Source: Stutzerimonas sp. S1 (GTDB lineage Bacteria; Pseudomonadota; Gammaproteobacteria; Pseudomonadales; Pseudomonadaceae). From it: DNA of 64,000 nucleotides. The notes beneath the pieces were generated by a model. The model had not been told where the DNA came from and did no database searches. It worked only from the letters and a program-made list of their open reading frames with translations. The stretch covers positions 62,001-126,000 of the forward strand of contig NZ_JAOEIY010000001.1 in NCBI RefSeq assembly GCF_025966695.1. Reading direction: 5' to 3'. Shown piece by piece: positions 47,207 to 56,986 of the stretch; positions within the stretch are counted from its first letter, which is position 1, and every line of letters begins with the position of its first letter. The position numbers were made by a program, and so were the translations under genes.

Positions 47207-48583
47207 ATGTCCCGGTTGCTCGCCGCCTGGCGCCATACCCCGACACATCAACGAGTCTGGGCGCTGGCCGCGCCGATGATCCTGTCGAACCTTTCCGTGC
47301 CGCTGGTCGCGCTGGTGGACAGCGCCGTGGTCGGCCATCTGCCGCATGCCCATCAGTTGGCAGCGGTCGCCGTCGGCGGCAGCCTCTACACGCTGCTGGT
47401 CTGGGTGATGGGCTTTCTGCGGATGGGTACCACCGGCTTTGCCGCCCAGGCCAGTGGTCGGCGTGACGGCGGCGCGCTGCGTCAGGTATTGCTGCAGGGC
47501 CTTGCACTGGCACTGGGCTTCGGCCTGCTGCTGGGCCTGCTGGCACTACCGCTGAAGGGCCTGGCGTTGCAACTTATGCAGCCTTCCGCCGAGCTCGACA
47601 GCCTCACCCGTGAATACTTTCATACCCGCCTGCTTGGGTTGCCGGCCGCCCTGGCCAGCTACGCCCTGATCGGCTGGCTGCTCGGCACGCAGAACGCCCG
47701 CGCGCCGCTGGCGATCCTGCTCACCACCAATCTGACCAACGTCGCGCTCGATCTCTGGTTCGTGCTCGGCCTGGATTGGGGCGTCGCCGGCGCGGCGCGG
47801 GCTTCGGTGATCGCCGAGTGGAGTGGCGCACTGCTCGGTCTGACGCTGGCGCGCAGCGCGTTGCGGCGCCATCCCGGCCGCATCGACTTGCCCGCGCTGC
47901 GCCGCTGGTCGAACTGGCGGCCGCTGATGGCGGTCAATCGCGACATCTTCCTGCGCTCACTGGCACTGCAACTGGTGTTCTTCCTGGTCACGGTACAGGG
48001 CACCCGGCTGGGCGATGCGACCGTGGCGGCCAATGCGCTGTTGCTGAACGGCCTGCTGCTCACCGCCCATGCGCTGGATGGCCTCGCCCACGCCGTGGAG
48101 GCGCTGAGCGGGCATGCCATCGGCGCTTGTGATCGCAAGGCACTGCAGCGGGTGATGGTGGTAGCCGGAGGCTGGTCGCTGCTGGCCAGCATGGCTTTCG
48201 GACTGTTCTTCCTTTTTGGCGGTCAGTTGTTCATCCACCTGCAGACCGACATCCCCGAGGTACGCCGGCTAGCGCTTCACTACCTGCCGTATCTCGCGGC
48301 GCTGCCGCTGGTGGCGGTGTGGAGCTATCTGCTCGATGGTCTGTTCATCGGCGCCACCCGCGCACGCGAGATGCGCGACAGCATGCTGCTGGCGGTGAGC
48401 CTGACGTTGCCGCTGGGCTGGTTGCTGCAGGGGCTAGGCAATCATGGCTTGTGGCTGGCTTTTCTGAGCTTCATGCTGATGCGCGGCCTGTGCATGGGGT
48501 TGCTCGCCCTGCGCCTGCAGCGCCGTGACGCATGGGTTACCGGAAGCCGGCAGACCACCGGACATCCCGTCGAAGGAGCCTGA
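47207..48583 (+). CDS. MATE-family efflux transporter (DinF-like)
   Basis: 458 residues with about twelve spans. The ATG at 47207 follows GGAG; the upstream ATG at 47168 has no site. The N-terminal WALAAPMILSNLSVPLVALV and ALVDSAVVGHL are typical of MATE/DinF pumps, which couple drug or toxic-metabolite export to sodium or protons. Substrate not predictable. Confidence 0.9.
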   Translation: MSRLLAAWRHTPTHQRVWALAAPMILSNLSVPLVALVDSAVVGHLPHAHQLAAVAVGGSLYTLLVWVMGFLRMGTTGFAAQASGRRDGGALRQVLLQGLALALGFGLLLGLLALPLKGLALQLMQPSAELDSLTREYFHTRLLGLPAALASYALIGWLLGTQNARAPLAILLTTNLTNVALDLWFVLGLDWGVAGAARASVIAEWSGALLGLTLARSALRRHPGRIDLPALRRWSNWRPLMAVNRDIFLRSLALQLVFFLVTVQGTRLGDATVAANALLLNGLLLTAHALDGLAHAVEALSGHAIGACDRKALQRVMVVAGGWSLLASMAFGLFFLFGGQLFIHLQTDIPEVRRLALHYLPYLAALPLVAVWSYLLDGLFIGATRAREMRDSMLLAVSLTLPLGWLLQGLGNHGLWLAFLSFMLMRGLCMGLLALRLQRRDAWVTGSRQTTGHPVEGA

Positions 48584-48585
48584 AC

Positions 48586-49044
48586 ATGGCGTATGCCATC
48601 GCTGCCTATCTGCACTTCATGGCGATCTCTTTGCTGTTCGCGCTGCTGCTGCTCGAGCATCACCTGTTCCGCCAGCCACTGACGCTGGAGCGGGCCCGCA
48701 GTCTGTTCCGCATCGATATCGTCTTCGGCATCAGCGCGGCGGTGGTGCTGGCGTCCGGCATCGCCCGTGCGACCTTCTATGGCAAAGGCCTGGACTATTA
48801 CTTGAACAACAGCCTGTTCCACGCGAAGGTCGGGCTGTTCGTGGCAGTCGCGATCCTGTCGATTTACCCGACCCTGACCTTTCTACGCTGGCGCCCCGCT
48901 CTCACCGAAAGCCAGGCACCACGTGTCTCCAGCAGCACCGCCAGATGGGTTACGGCGGCGATCCGCCTGGAACTCATGCTGCTGCTACTGATCCCACTAC
49001 TCGCGGTGTTCATGGCGCGCGGCTTCGGCGTAACTGCCGGCTGA
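48586..49044 (+). CDS. DUF2214 membrane protein
   Basis: 152 residues, directly after the MATE gene with AAGGAG before the ATG, so probably co-transcribed. Four spans, starting AYLHFMAISLLFALLLLEHH and with a conserved SGIARATFYGKGLDYYL loop, the DUF2214 pattern. Function unknown. Confidence 0.85.
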   Translation: MAYAIAAYLHFMAISLLFALLLLEHHLFRQPLTLERARSLFRIDIVFGISAAVVLASGIARATFYGKGLDYYLNNSLFHAKVGLFVAVAILSIYPTLTFLRWRPALTESQAPRVSSSTARWVTAAIRLELMLLLLIPLLAVFMARGFGVTAG

Positions 49045-49119
49045 TCGACGCATTTCGCCATAGGAGCCAAAATCCATCGTAGCCTGACCTGACCGAATCA
49101 CATTCAACCGAGATGCCCC

Positions 49120-50622
49120 ATGGCCGATCATCCTGCGTTCCAGCTCTCCAGCGAGAACTACGAAGTTCTGGTGAATGCCGTCGTCGACTACGCCATCTAC
49201 ATGCTCGATCTGAACGGCCATGTGATCAGCTGGAATGTCGGTGCCGAGCGCATCAAGGGTTACAGCCGCGAGGAGATCCTTGGCGAGCATTTTTCCTGCT
49301 TCTTCACCGAGGAGGATCGCCTCGGCGGCAAGCCCGACCTAGCTCTGAACACGGCGAAGAATGGCGGCCGGTTTCAGGACGAAGGTTGGCGTCTGCGCAA
49401 GGACGGCACGCGGTTCTGGGCGCTTACGGTGCTCGATGCGGTATATGACCGCCAGGGCAGACTGATCGGGCTGGCCAAGATCACTCGCGACATCACCGAA
49501 CGCCACGAAGCACAGCAACGCCTCAACGAAGCACGCGAGCAACTGCTGCAGTCGCAGAAACTCGAAGCACTCGGCCAGCTCACCGGCGGTCTTGCGCATG
49601 ACTTCAACAACCTGCTGACCATCATTCGCGGCGCCGCCGATCTAGGCTCACGAAAAACCACCGACGCGGGCCTGCTGCGCCAGTTCGAGGCCATCCGAAA
49701 TGCCGCAGACCATGGCAGCAACATCACTCGCCAGTTGCTGGCCTTCGCCCGGCGCGAACCGTTGCGCCCCCAGATCATCGGCCCTAGCGAGACCTTGCGC
49801 AGCACCGTTCAGCTGCTTCGGCAATCCCTGCGCAGCGAGTTGCAGCTGACCTGCGACATCCCCTCCGGTCTGCCCAGCATCGAGGTGGACCCGAGCCAGC
49901 TGGAGCTGAGCCTGCTCAACCTCGCGGTCAACGCCCGCGACGCTATCACCGGCGCCGGCACCATCCACTTGAGCGCAACCTGCTGCGAACTGCACGACCA
50001 GTACGACGGCCTGCAGGGGAACTTCGTCGCGATTAGCCTGCGCGACAACGGCTGCGGCATATCCCCGGAGTTCGCCCAGCGGGTATTCGAGCCGTTCTTC
50101 ACGACCAAGCAGTTCGGCCAGGGCACGGGCCTCGGCCTGAGCCAGGTGTACGGCTTCGCCAAGCAGTCCGGAGGGGACGTGCGGCTACACTCTGAACCCG
50201 GCAAGGGCACCACGGTCACTTTGTATCTACCGACCCGCACGCGGCCTGACATCGATGCGACTGACCAGCCGGCCGCCAAACACATTCTGCTGGTCGAGGA
50301 CGACGTCAATCTGGCCCAGGTATGCAAGGACATGCTGGAGATGATGGGCTTTCAGGTAACGCTGGCACATGACGCTGCGACCGCCATGCAGACGTTCAAC
50401 CAGCTGCTGCCTGTGGATCTGCTGTTCAGCGATATCCGCATGCCCGGCGGCACGAACGGCCTGGAATTGGCCAACCGGATACGTCAGCGGCAGCCGGAAT
50501 TGCCGGTGTTGCTCACCACCGGTTTCAGCGAAGCACAGCGCAGCGAGGCGCTGATCTACCCATTGCTGAACAAGCCCTACACCTACGAAAGCCTGTCGCA
50601 GGCGATTAGCGAGCTGCTGTAA
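49120..50622 (+). CDS. Hybrid sensor histidine kinase, PAS-HisKA-HATPase-REC
   Basis: 500 residues, no membrane span, so cytoplasmic. An N-terminal PAS domain (about 13-125, with VVDYAIYMLDLNGHVISWNV and the PAC end GLAKITRDITERHE), then HisKA with phospho-acceptor His160 (GLAHDFNNLL), an ATPase domain (LNLAVNARDAI, DNGCGIS, GTGLGLSQVYG) and a C-terminal receiver with Asp438 (FSDIRMPGG). The text after the PAS matches many orphan hybrid kinases. No DNA-binding partner is next to it. Signal unknown. Confidence 0.92.
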   Translation: MADHPAFQLSSENYEVLVNAVVDYAIYMLDLNGHVISWNVGAERIKGYSREEILGEHFSCFFTEEDRLGGKPDLALNTAKNGGRFQDEGWRLRKDGTRFWALTVLDAVYDRQGRLIGLAKITRDITERHEAQQRLNEAREQLLQSQKLEALGQLTGGLAHDFNNLLTIIRGAADLGSRKTTDAGLLRQFEAIRNAADHGSNITRQLLAFARREPLRPQIIGPSETLRSTVQLLRQSLRSELQLTCDIPSGLPSIEVDPSQLELSLLNLAVNARDAITGAGTIHLSATCCELHDQYDGLQGNFVAISLRDNGCGISPEFAQRVFEPFFTTKQFGQGTGLGLSQVYGFAKQSGGDVRLHSEPGKGTTVTLYLPTRTRPDIDATDQPAAKHILLVEDDVNLAQVCKDMLEMMGFQVTLAHDAATAMQTFNQLLPVDLLFSDIRMPGGTNGLELANRIRQRQPELPVLLTTGFSEAQRSEALIYPLLNKPYTYESLSQAISELL

Positions 50623-50666
50623 CTACGACGCCGCCGCTTGACCGCAGCCAAGCGGCAACGGGCCAC

Positions 50667-52577
50667 TCAGGGCGTCAGGTAGGACGAGCGCGTCAGGCCT
50701 AGGCGCAGCGCGTCGATGTACTGGGTGCGTTCCTTGGCGCTCAGCTTGGCACTGGCCACCTTGTCACGGTAGTAGGTCATCAGCTCCTCGGGCGACAGGT
50801 GCACGTAGCGCAGCATGTCCTCGATTGTGTCGTGGGTCTCGATGCCGGCGTGGTAGTAGCTGCCGTCCTCACGCTGATAGACGTTCACCGAGTCGGTGTC
50901 GCCGAACAGGTTGTGCATGTCGCCGAGAATTTCCTGGTAGGCGCCGACCAGGAACACGCCGAGGAAGTACTCCTCGCCAGGCGCCACCTCGTGCACCGGC
51001 ATGCTGCTCTCAATGCTCTGCTCGTCGACGTAGTGCTTGATCTTGCCATCCGAGTCGCAGGTCAGGTCCTGCAGCACCGCGCGGCGCACCGGCTCTTCGC
51101 TCAGGCGCTGCAACGGCACGATGGGCAGGATCTGGTCGATGGCCCAGGTATCCGGCAGGCTCTGGAACACCGAGAAGTTGCAGATGTACTTGTCCGCCAG
51201 CTTGTCGTTGAGCTCGTCGAGCACCGCGCGGTGCGAGCGCTGACGGGCCTTGAGCTGGTTGTACAGGCGCCGGCAGATGGCGAAGTAGCTCTGCTCGGCC
51301 AGCGCCTTCTGCGCCAGGGTGAGCTTGCCGGAGGCGTACTGCGCGCCCGCTTCACTCATGTAGTGCGTGGCGCGCCAATAAGTCTCGGTGACCATCTCCG
51401 GGTCGGTCGGACCGAGCAAATCGGCCAGCGACTGAACGATGTCCGGCAGCTCGTCATAGTTATCGATCTGCGGCACTTCGTCGTTGTGTCGTTCGATGTC
51501 GGTGACCTGCATGACCAGCACCGCATGGTGCGCAGTCATCGCTCGGCCACTCTCGGAGAAGATGTGCGGGTGCGGCAGTTCCTGCCGATCGCAGAACTCC
51601 TTGAGCATGCCGACCACGGTGCCGGCGTACTCGTCCATGTCGTAATTGATCGAACTGGCGTTGCGCGAATGGGTGCCGTCGTAATCGACCCCCAGACCGC
51701 CGCCAACATCGATGTAATCCACCGGCAGATTCAGCGCACGCAGCTCGGCGTAATAGCGGATCGCCTCGCGGAAGCCCTGACGGTAGTCGGCCAGATTGGC
51801 GATCTGCGAGCCCATGTGAAAGTGCAGCAGGCGAATGCCCTGGTCCATACCCACCGCGCGGAAGCGTTCGATCACCGACAGCAACTGCGCCGCCGATAGG
51901 CCGAACTTGGAGCGCTCGCCGCCGGTATCAGCCCACTTGGACGATGCCAGCGACGACAGCCGCACGCGCAGGCCAACCTGCGGGGTCAGCTTGAGCTCGT
52001 TGGCCTCCTCGATCACCAGGCCGACCTCGGACTCCTTCTCGATGACGATGAACACGTTGTGCCCGAGCTTCTGCCCCATCAGCGCGAGACGGATGAACTC
52101 CCGGTCCTTGTAGCCGTTGCAGACGATGGTGCCGCCTTTCGGCGCCAGCGCCAGCACCGCCATCAGCTCGGGCTTGGAGCCCGCTTCCAGGCCGATCGAG
52201 ACGTGCTGCGTAGCGATGATGTTCTCCACCACCGCTTCCTGCTGGTTGACCTTGATCGGGTACAGCGCGGTGTACTTCGCGCCATATTCGAGCCGCTCGA
52301 TGTTCGCGTCAAAGGCCCCGGTCAGTCGCCGAACGCGGTCCTGCAGGATGTCTGGAAAGCGCACCAGCAGTGGCAGCGAAAGCCCCGCTTCACGCAACTG
52401 GTCGATCAGCCGGTTGAATTCGATCGGCGCCCCGTCGCGCTGCGGTCGCACCTCGACACAGCCCTGATCATTGATGGCGAAATAACCGGCGCCCCAATGG
52501 CGGATGCCATAGATGCTGCGGCTGTCCGCGGCGGTCCACTGGCTGCCGTCGTCTTTACGTGTGCGTCTTACAGGCAT
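50667..52577 (-). CDS. speA: Biosynthetic arginine decarboxylase
   Basis: 636 residues from the ATG at 52575-52577 behind GGGAGG, the same length as P. aeruginosa SpeA. PLP Lys109 is in LYPIKVNQ, with [10 protein letters not shown] and [12 protein letters not shown] for cofactor and [13 protein letters not shown]. It makes agmatine from arginine, the first step of an alternative putrescine route, complementing SpeC in this window. Confidence 0.95.
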   Translation of the reverse strand: MPVRRTRKDDGSQWTAADSRSIYGIRHWGAGYFAINDQGCVEVRPQRDGAPIEFNRLIDQLREAGLSLPLLVRFPDILQDRVRRLTGAFDANIERLEYGAKYTALYPIKVNQQEAVVENIIATQHVSIGLEAGSKPELMAVLALAPKGGTIVCNGYKDREFIRLALMGQKLGHNVFIVIEKESEVGLVIEEANELKLTPQVGLRVRLSSLASSKWADTGGERSKFGLSAAQLLSVIERFRAVGMDQGIRLLHFHMGSQIANLADYRQGFREAIRYYAELRALNLPVDYIDVGGGLGVDYDGTHSRNASSINYDMDEYAGTVVGMLKEFCDRQELPHPHIFSESGRAMTAHHAVLVMQVTDIERHNDEVPQIDNYDELPDIVQSLADLLGPTDPEMVTETYWRATHYMSEAGAQYASGKLTLAQKALAEQSYFAICRRLYNQLKARQRSHRAVLDELNDKLADKYICNFSVFQSLPDTWAIDQILPIVPLQRLSEEPVRRAVLQDLTCDSDGKIKHYVDEQSIESSMPVHEVAPGEEYFLGVFLVGAYQEILGDMHNLFGDTDSVNVYQREDGSYYHAGIETHDTIEDMLRYVHLSPEELMTYYRDKVASAKLSAKERTQYIDALRLGLTRSSYLTP

Positions 52578-52695
52578 CAAGGCCTCCCTGAACATGAACT
52601 CTTGCGCCGCGCGGGTCGTACAAAGCCGGCGGGACTAATCGGGTTGGACAGCCTGAAGCTGAGAATCGCGCAAATGCGCGCTGCTGCTTGCTTGC

Positions 52696-53067
52696 TCAAC
52701 CTCCGGACTTCTTCGCCTGGAAGCCGCGCTTGGTAAGCTCGTCAATCAGTAGCTGGACGTGTTCGCCCTGGATTTCGATCACGCCGTCCTTGAGCGCGCC
52801 CCCGGTGCCGCAGCGACGCTTCAGCGCACTGGCAAGCTCCTTGAGCTCGGTCTCGGCCAGCGGTACACCGCTGATCGTGGTGACTGTCTTGCCCCCACGC
52901 CCCTTGCTCTCGCGGCGCACGCGAGCGATGCCATCGCCTTCGGGAATCAGCGTCCGCTTGCAAACACACGCATCGACCGGCTGGCCGCATTCGGGACAAT
53001 GCCGCCCGGTGTCGGTGGAATAGACCAGCCCGCCCAGGCCGGCCAGAGAAGTGGTTTTCTTGGCCAC
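52696..53067 (-). CDS. SUI1/eIF1-family translation factor (YciH-like)
   Basis: 123 residues. An N-terminal four-Cys zinc motif (CPECGQPVDACVC) precedes the SUI1 fold (RRESKGRGGKTVTTISGVPL and GTGGALKDGVIEIQGEH). YciH-type proteins act at translation initiation, improving start fidelity. It lies upstream of speA on the same strand, as in P. aeruginosa. Confidence 0.93.
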   Translation of the reverse strand: MAKKTTSLAGLGGLVYSTDTGRHCPECGQPVDACVCKRTLIPEGDGIARVRRESKGRGGKTVTTISGVPLAETELKELASALKRRCGTGGALKDGVIEIQGEHVQLLIDELTKRGFQAKKSGG

Positions 53068-53090
53068 GCAAACCTCGTCGCAAAAGAAAC

Positions 53091-53110
53091 AGCCCCGGCA
53101 AGCCAGGGCT
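53091..53110 (-). terminator. Terminator between thiO and the SUI1 gene
   Basis: AGCCC and GGGCT flank GGC...GCC to form a stem. On the minus strand TTTCTTTT follows, fitting the end of the thiO transcript. Confidence 0.6.
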
Positions 53111-53180
53111 GCAATGCGCAGAATTTAGCAGCAAAGCCTACCGGCTCGCAGCAATCGCTGCCGCTTGCCGGTGCTTGGAG

Positions 53181-54275
53181 CTAGAGTCGAGCGCCCGGCG
53201 CATAAGGCGCCGGGTCGATGATCGGCTCGCGCCCGAGCATCAGATCCGTCAGCAACTGGCAGGATGCCGGCGCAAGCACCAAGCCATTGCGGAAGTGCCC
53301 GCAGTTCAGCCACAGCCCTTCGTAGCCATCCACCGGCCCGATATAAGGCACACCGTCCGGCGAGCCGGGACGCAACCCGGCCCAGTGCTTGACTACCTGA
53401 GCGTCGGCCAGCGCCGGCAGCAGTTCGCACGCGGTCGCCGTGAGGCTTTCCAGTGCCTCGGCCGTCGGTGTCTTGTCGAAGCCGACATCCTCCAAGGTGC
53501 TGCCTACCAAGATATGGCCATCGCGGCGCGGGATCGCATAACGGCGCTTGGCGAGAACCATGCTCGGCAGGAAGTCCTCGGCGCATTTGAACAGGATCAT
53601 CTGTCCTTTCATTGGCTTGACCGGAAGCTCGAGTCCCAGCGTTTCGAGCAGCGCACCGCTCCAGGCGCCTGCCGCGACCACAACGCGGTCCGCCAGCATG
53701 GAACCCTGAGCAGTCCGCACGCCGGTAATTCGCTCGCCTTCACGAATGAAGCCCTCCACCGCGCACCGCTCGATCAGCCGGACATTCGGCAGTTGTTGCA
53801 GTGCGCTGTGCAACGCCCGCAGCAGACGAGGGTTACGCACGTTGGCGACGCCTGGCATGAACACCGCACGCTGGAACCCCTCGCCCAGCGGCGGCACCGC
53901 GGCATGCACCTGCTCCATCGGTACCGACTGCAAAGGCCGGCCATGCTGGCGAGCCCAGGCGAGCGCCTCGTCCTCGTCGTGCAAATCCAGCCAGTACAGC
54001 CCCGTCTCATGCACCTCCGGATCGACACCCGTCTGCGCCAGCAACTGCTCGCCGAGCTGCGGATAGTAATCCTGCGACCAGTGCGCCAGCGCCGTAACGG
54101 CCGGGCTGTAGCGCCACGGATAAAGCGGCGACACGATCCCGCCACCCGCCCAGGAAGCTTCGCTGCCCACGGCACCAGACTCCAGCAACGCCACCGACTC
54201 TCCAGCCTGTGCCAAGTGATAAGCAGACAACAGGCCGATCACCCCTCCGCCGACGACGATCACTTCGTGATTCAC
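53181..54275 (-). CDS. thiO: Glycine oxidase ThiO (FAD-dependent)
   Basis: 364 residues from a GTG at 54273-54275 with GGAGAGGA before it; another GTG 12 nt upstream is possible. FAD-binding GGGVIGLLSAYHLA is at 9-22, WAGGGIVSPLYPWRY is a ThiO hallmark, and GLRPGSPDGVPYIGP closes the FAD site. It oxidises glycine to the imine used in thiazole synthesis for thiamine. Next to the pilin operon, as in P. aeruginosa. Confidence 0.93.
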   Translation of the reverse strand: MNHEVIVVGGGVIGLLSAYHLAQAGESVALLESGAVGSEASWAGGGIVSPLYPWRYSPAVTALAHWSQDYYPQLGEQLLAQTGVDPEVHETGLYWLDLHDEDEALAWARQHGRPLQSVPMEQVHAAVPPLGEGFQRAVFMPGVANVRNPRLLRALHSALQQLPNVRLIERCAVEGFIREGERITGVRTAQGSMLADRVVVAAGAWSGALLETLGLELPVKPMKGQMILFKCAEDFLPSMVLAKRRYAIPRRDGHILVGSTLEDVGFDKTPTAEALESLTATACELLPALADAQVVKHWAGLRPGSPDGVPYIGPVDGYEGLWLNCGHFRNGLVLAPASCQLLTDLMLGREPIIDPAPYAPGARL

Positions 54276-54424
54276 ATTCCTCTCCACCCATTTGGTTCAC
54301 ATTTCTGCCACCCCCGACTTGACTGGGCAGCTGGCTGCTTTAAAAGAACTTCTGCCAATGTTGCGCCCTGACGCGCAAAGGATGCCAGGACGGCTGAACA
54401 TCATAAGTGCAAGGGATCCGCACG

Positions 54425-54925
54425 ATGTCGAACCGAAATCAAGGCTTCACGCTTATAGAGTTAGTGACCACGCTAACAATCGTCGCAGTTGTCATATCGA
54501 TCGCTGTTCCTGCGCTATCCGAACTGATAGCCCGGGAACGGCAACACGCTCTACTAACAGAACTTTGGACAGCAGTGCAGAATGCTAGGGCAATCGCGGT
54601 TGTGCAGGCCGAAACAATTGAACTTTGTGGCACAAATGACGCGGCCAACTGCACATCCGATTGGACCAACGGCTGGCTAGTTCAGCGGCCCGCCTCCCAG
54701 CAAGTGCTCAACGCCACACTCATCCCCACCATCGACCAGCTGCGCTGGAAAGGGCTCGGGAAAAGCATCCGCTTTCGGAGCAACGGAACCACTGTCAACA
54801 ACGGCACGTTTTATCAATGCCATCGCCAGAAAGTCGCATGGCAGTTGAAGCTCAGCCGGCAAGGTCGCCTAAGACTGACAACGCAGGCAGAGAACAAGCA
54901 GGACAACATGCTCTGCACCGAATGA
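54425..54925 (+). CDS. fimT: Minor pilin-like protein FimT
   Basis: 166 residues. Type IV prepilin leader NQGFTLIELV with the cleavage Gly and Glu5, then a hydrophobic helix (TTLTIVAVVISIAVPAL). A GspH/FimT-type globular part with four Cys follows. In P. aeruginosa and relatives FimT is implicated in pilus-mediated DNA uptake. First gene in the pilin series and separated from fimU by 173 nt. The start at 54425 was chosen because it gives the short prepilin leader. Confidence 0.88.
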   Translation: MSNRNQGFTLIELVTTLTIVAVVISIAVPALSELIARERQHALLTELWTAVQNARAIAVVQAETIELCGTNDAANCTSDWTNGWLVQRPASQQVLNATLIPTIDQLRWKGLGKSIRFRSNGTTVNNGTFYQCHRQKVAWQLKLSRQGRLRLTTQAENKQDNMLCTE

Positions 54926-55098
54926 ATGCACCATGACGAGCAATCGAAAGGAGGGGGCAGACTACTACCGAGACGCTGCTCACAATAAAGAAACCCAGGA
55001 TACCGGCTGTCCAGACAAACTGGCCGACTATCTCCGTAGTCAGGACACCGCAGCGTATCGAATCCATTATCCGCTCAAATATTTTAATGGAGTGCACC

Positions 55099-55575
55099 AT
55101 GTCTCGCCGTAACGACATGCATGGATTCAGCTTGATCGAACTGATGATTACCTTGGCACTACTGACCATCGTGGTCACCATCGCGGTCCCCAACTTTACG
55201 TTCTTTATTCAGAAAACCCGCCTGCAGAGCAAGGCCGACGACCTCATGAGCCTGCTGCAGTACGCCCGGGGGGAGGCAGTAACACGACGTTCCACTGCCG
55301 TAATTACCGTTGATGACGACGGACCGTGGATTCTTAATGTTGGCGGCGATGAGCGCCAACTGGAGCACATCCCTGCCCAGGCTCAGATGCTTGCAGACGT
55401 AACAGAGGTGACCTATCGCCCCAACGGCACATCCACCGCCGCCGTTATTACCTTGTGCCTGGATGACAATCCAGACACTGGCTTCGTCGTTGAGGTCCAG
55501 GCCAGCGGTGCAGCACGAATGCACCCCCGCGGCAAGAAGATTGATGGAAGCGCATTGACGAGTTGCACACCGTGA
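55099..55575 (+). CDS. fimU: Minor pilin FimU
   Basis: 158 residues. Prepilin leader MHGFSLIELM with Glu5 and the hydrophobic helix ITLALLTIVVTIAVPNF. The GspH-like part has TDVTEVTYRPNGTSTA near the end and two Cys. FimU is part of the minor-pilin priming complex (FimU-PilV-PilW-PilX) at the pilus tip. Start at 55099 (MSRRND) rather than the ATG 12 nt before. Followed by pilV after 8 nt. Confidence 0.9.
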   Translation: MSRRNDMHGFSLIELMITLALLTIVVTIAVPNFTFFIQKTRLQSKADDLMSLLQYARGEAVTRRSTAVITVDDDGPWILNVGGDERQLEHIPAQAQMLADVTEVTYRPNGTSTAAVITLCLDDNPDTGFVVEVQASGAARMHPRGKKIDGSALTSCTP

Positions 55576-55583
55576 GGAAAGAC

Positions 55584-56132
55584 ATGAGACATAGTAAAGG
55601 CTTTAGCCTGATCGAAGTGATGGTCACCTTGGTGCTCACCACAATCGGCATTCTCGGCATGGTGGCAATGCAAGGGCGCAGTCTTCAGTACACGCAAGAC
55701 TCGGTGCAAAGAAACGCAGCAGTGATGCTTGCCGGCGACTTCGTCGAAATCATTCGAGCCAATCCCGACGAACTGTTCGAAAACGCACCGCCGACGGCCC
55801 CCTTCTACAGTGGCTTCAAAGACAACTCCCCCTTCTACAAGAAGGCAGGAATCAATTTCACCACCGCCCCGGAAGATTGCGTTGCCAATCCGAAAAGCGC
55901 ACTCGAAATGCGCGACTGCTGGGTCGCAACAGCGCAAGCAATGCTGCCAGGTGCGGCCGATCTCTTCGAAAACTCTTTCTATATCTGTCGCAGCTCAACT
56001 CCCGGCACCTGTAACGACAAGGGCTCCATGCTGGAGATCCAACTGGCTTGGGCGGTCAAGGCCGGCACCTGCCCCGACGACAGAGCTCCCAACGATACCA
56101 CCTGCATCTACAGAACTCGGGTAGAACTATGA
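55584..56132 (+). CDS. pilV: Minor pilin PilV
   Basis: 182 residues. Prepilin leader KGFSLIEVMV with Glu5 and a hydrophobic helix through LTTIGILGMVAMQG. The QDSVQRNAAVMLAGDFVEII segment is typical of PilV. C-terminal half has several Cys. Assembles with FimU, PilW and PilX to start pilus growth. Stop overlaps the pilW start (ATGA). Confidence 0.9.
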   Translation: MRHSKGFSLIEVMVTLVLTTIGILGMVAMQGRSLQYTQDSVQRNAAVMLAGDFVEIIRANPDELFENAPPTAPFYSGFKDNSPFYKKAGINFTTAPEDCVANPKSALEMRDCWVATAQAMLPGAADLFENSFYICRSSTPGTCNDKGSMLEIQLAWAVKAGTCPDDRAPNDTTCIYRTRVEL

Positions 56133-56986
56133 GAAAGATGAGCACGTATTGGCAGCACGGGCTATCCATGATTGAACTCCTGGTGGCCCTTGCCATTAGC
56201 AGCTTCTTGCTTCTCGGCATCAGCCAGATTTATCTGGATAACAAGCGCACTCACCTCTTTCAGCAAAGCCAGGCGGGAAATCAAGAGAACAGCCGCTTCG
56301 CTGCACTGATGCTCAACGAGTATCTGGCCAAGGCTGGTTATCGTCGTGCACCCGATCAACTCATCGAAGATGCGTTTCCAGAGAAGACTTATGCCGGATG
56401 CAAGCAGTTCGGCGAAGGGAGTGCGCTATCAGCGACAAACGATGGGCTGGGTATCTGTCTCCGCTATCAGCCCGTTTTCAGCGGCGAGCTAGATTGCCAA
56501 GGCAATGCCAGCCCCGCTTTCACCGATACGACAGCCTTCAAAGCTGCTCCGGCAAGCAGTCTCATAGTGTTAGCAATCAAATACGTTCCCGGCACCGAGC
56601 CCCAGAACTTAGACGCGGGTACTCTCGAGTGCAGCAACCTAACCGCCGACAACCCAAGTTATGTGGAACTACTTACAGGTGTAGCTGATTTTCGTCTCGA
56701 ATTCGGTGTAGGGGGCGCTGATCTGTTGGAGAAGAAGCTGACCGAGGGCAGCGGTCGTTTTGTCAGTTCAGCTACCTGGAGCGAGAACGACGGACCTATC
56801 CGAGCGGTGCGCTATTCGATGCTGCTAGCCAGCCGGGAGAATCAGCGCGATGGTGAATCACTGATCTACAGCAACTGGTATGACTCCGCGGATGCCACCA
56901 CCAAAGCGCGTCTTGCCGAGGGAGATAAAAGCCGCATTTACCAAGTAGCGAATGGAACCCAGACAATCAGGAACCTGATGCCATGA
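56129..56986 (+). CDS. pilW: Minor pilin PilW
   Basis: 285 residues, normal PilW size. Prepilin leader HGLSMIELLV with Glu5, helix ALAISSFLLLGISQIYLDN. The rest is a large GspJ-like domain with several Cys (CKQFGEG, CLRYQPV, DCQGNA, LECSNL). Start overlaps pilV and stop overlaps pilX, so expression is coupled. Confidence 0.92.
   Translation: MRKMSTYWQHGLSMIELLVALAISSFLLLGISQIYLDNKRTHLFQQSQAGNQENSRFAALMLNEYLAKAGYRRAPDQLIEDAFPEKTYAGCKQFGEGSALSATNDGLGICLRYQPVFSGELDCQGNASPAFTDTTAFKAAPASSLIVLAIKYVPGTEPQNLDAGTLECSNLTADNPSYVELLTGVADFRLEFGVGGADLLEKKLTEGSGRFVSSATWSENDGPIRAVRYSMLLASRENQRDGESLIYSNWYDSADATTKARLAEGDKSRIYQVANGTQTIRNLMP

Noticed and set aside
54852..55193. Minus-strand frame across the fimT-fimU gap
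   Set aside because: It overlaps both pilin genes antisense and shows no motif or ribosome site.
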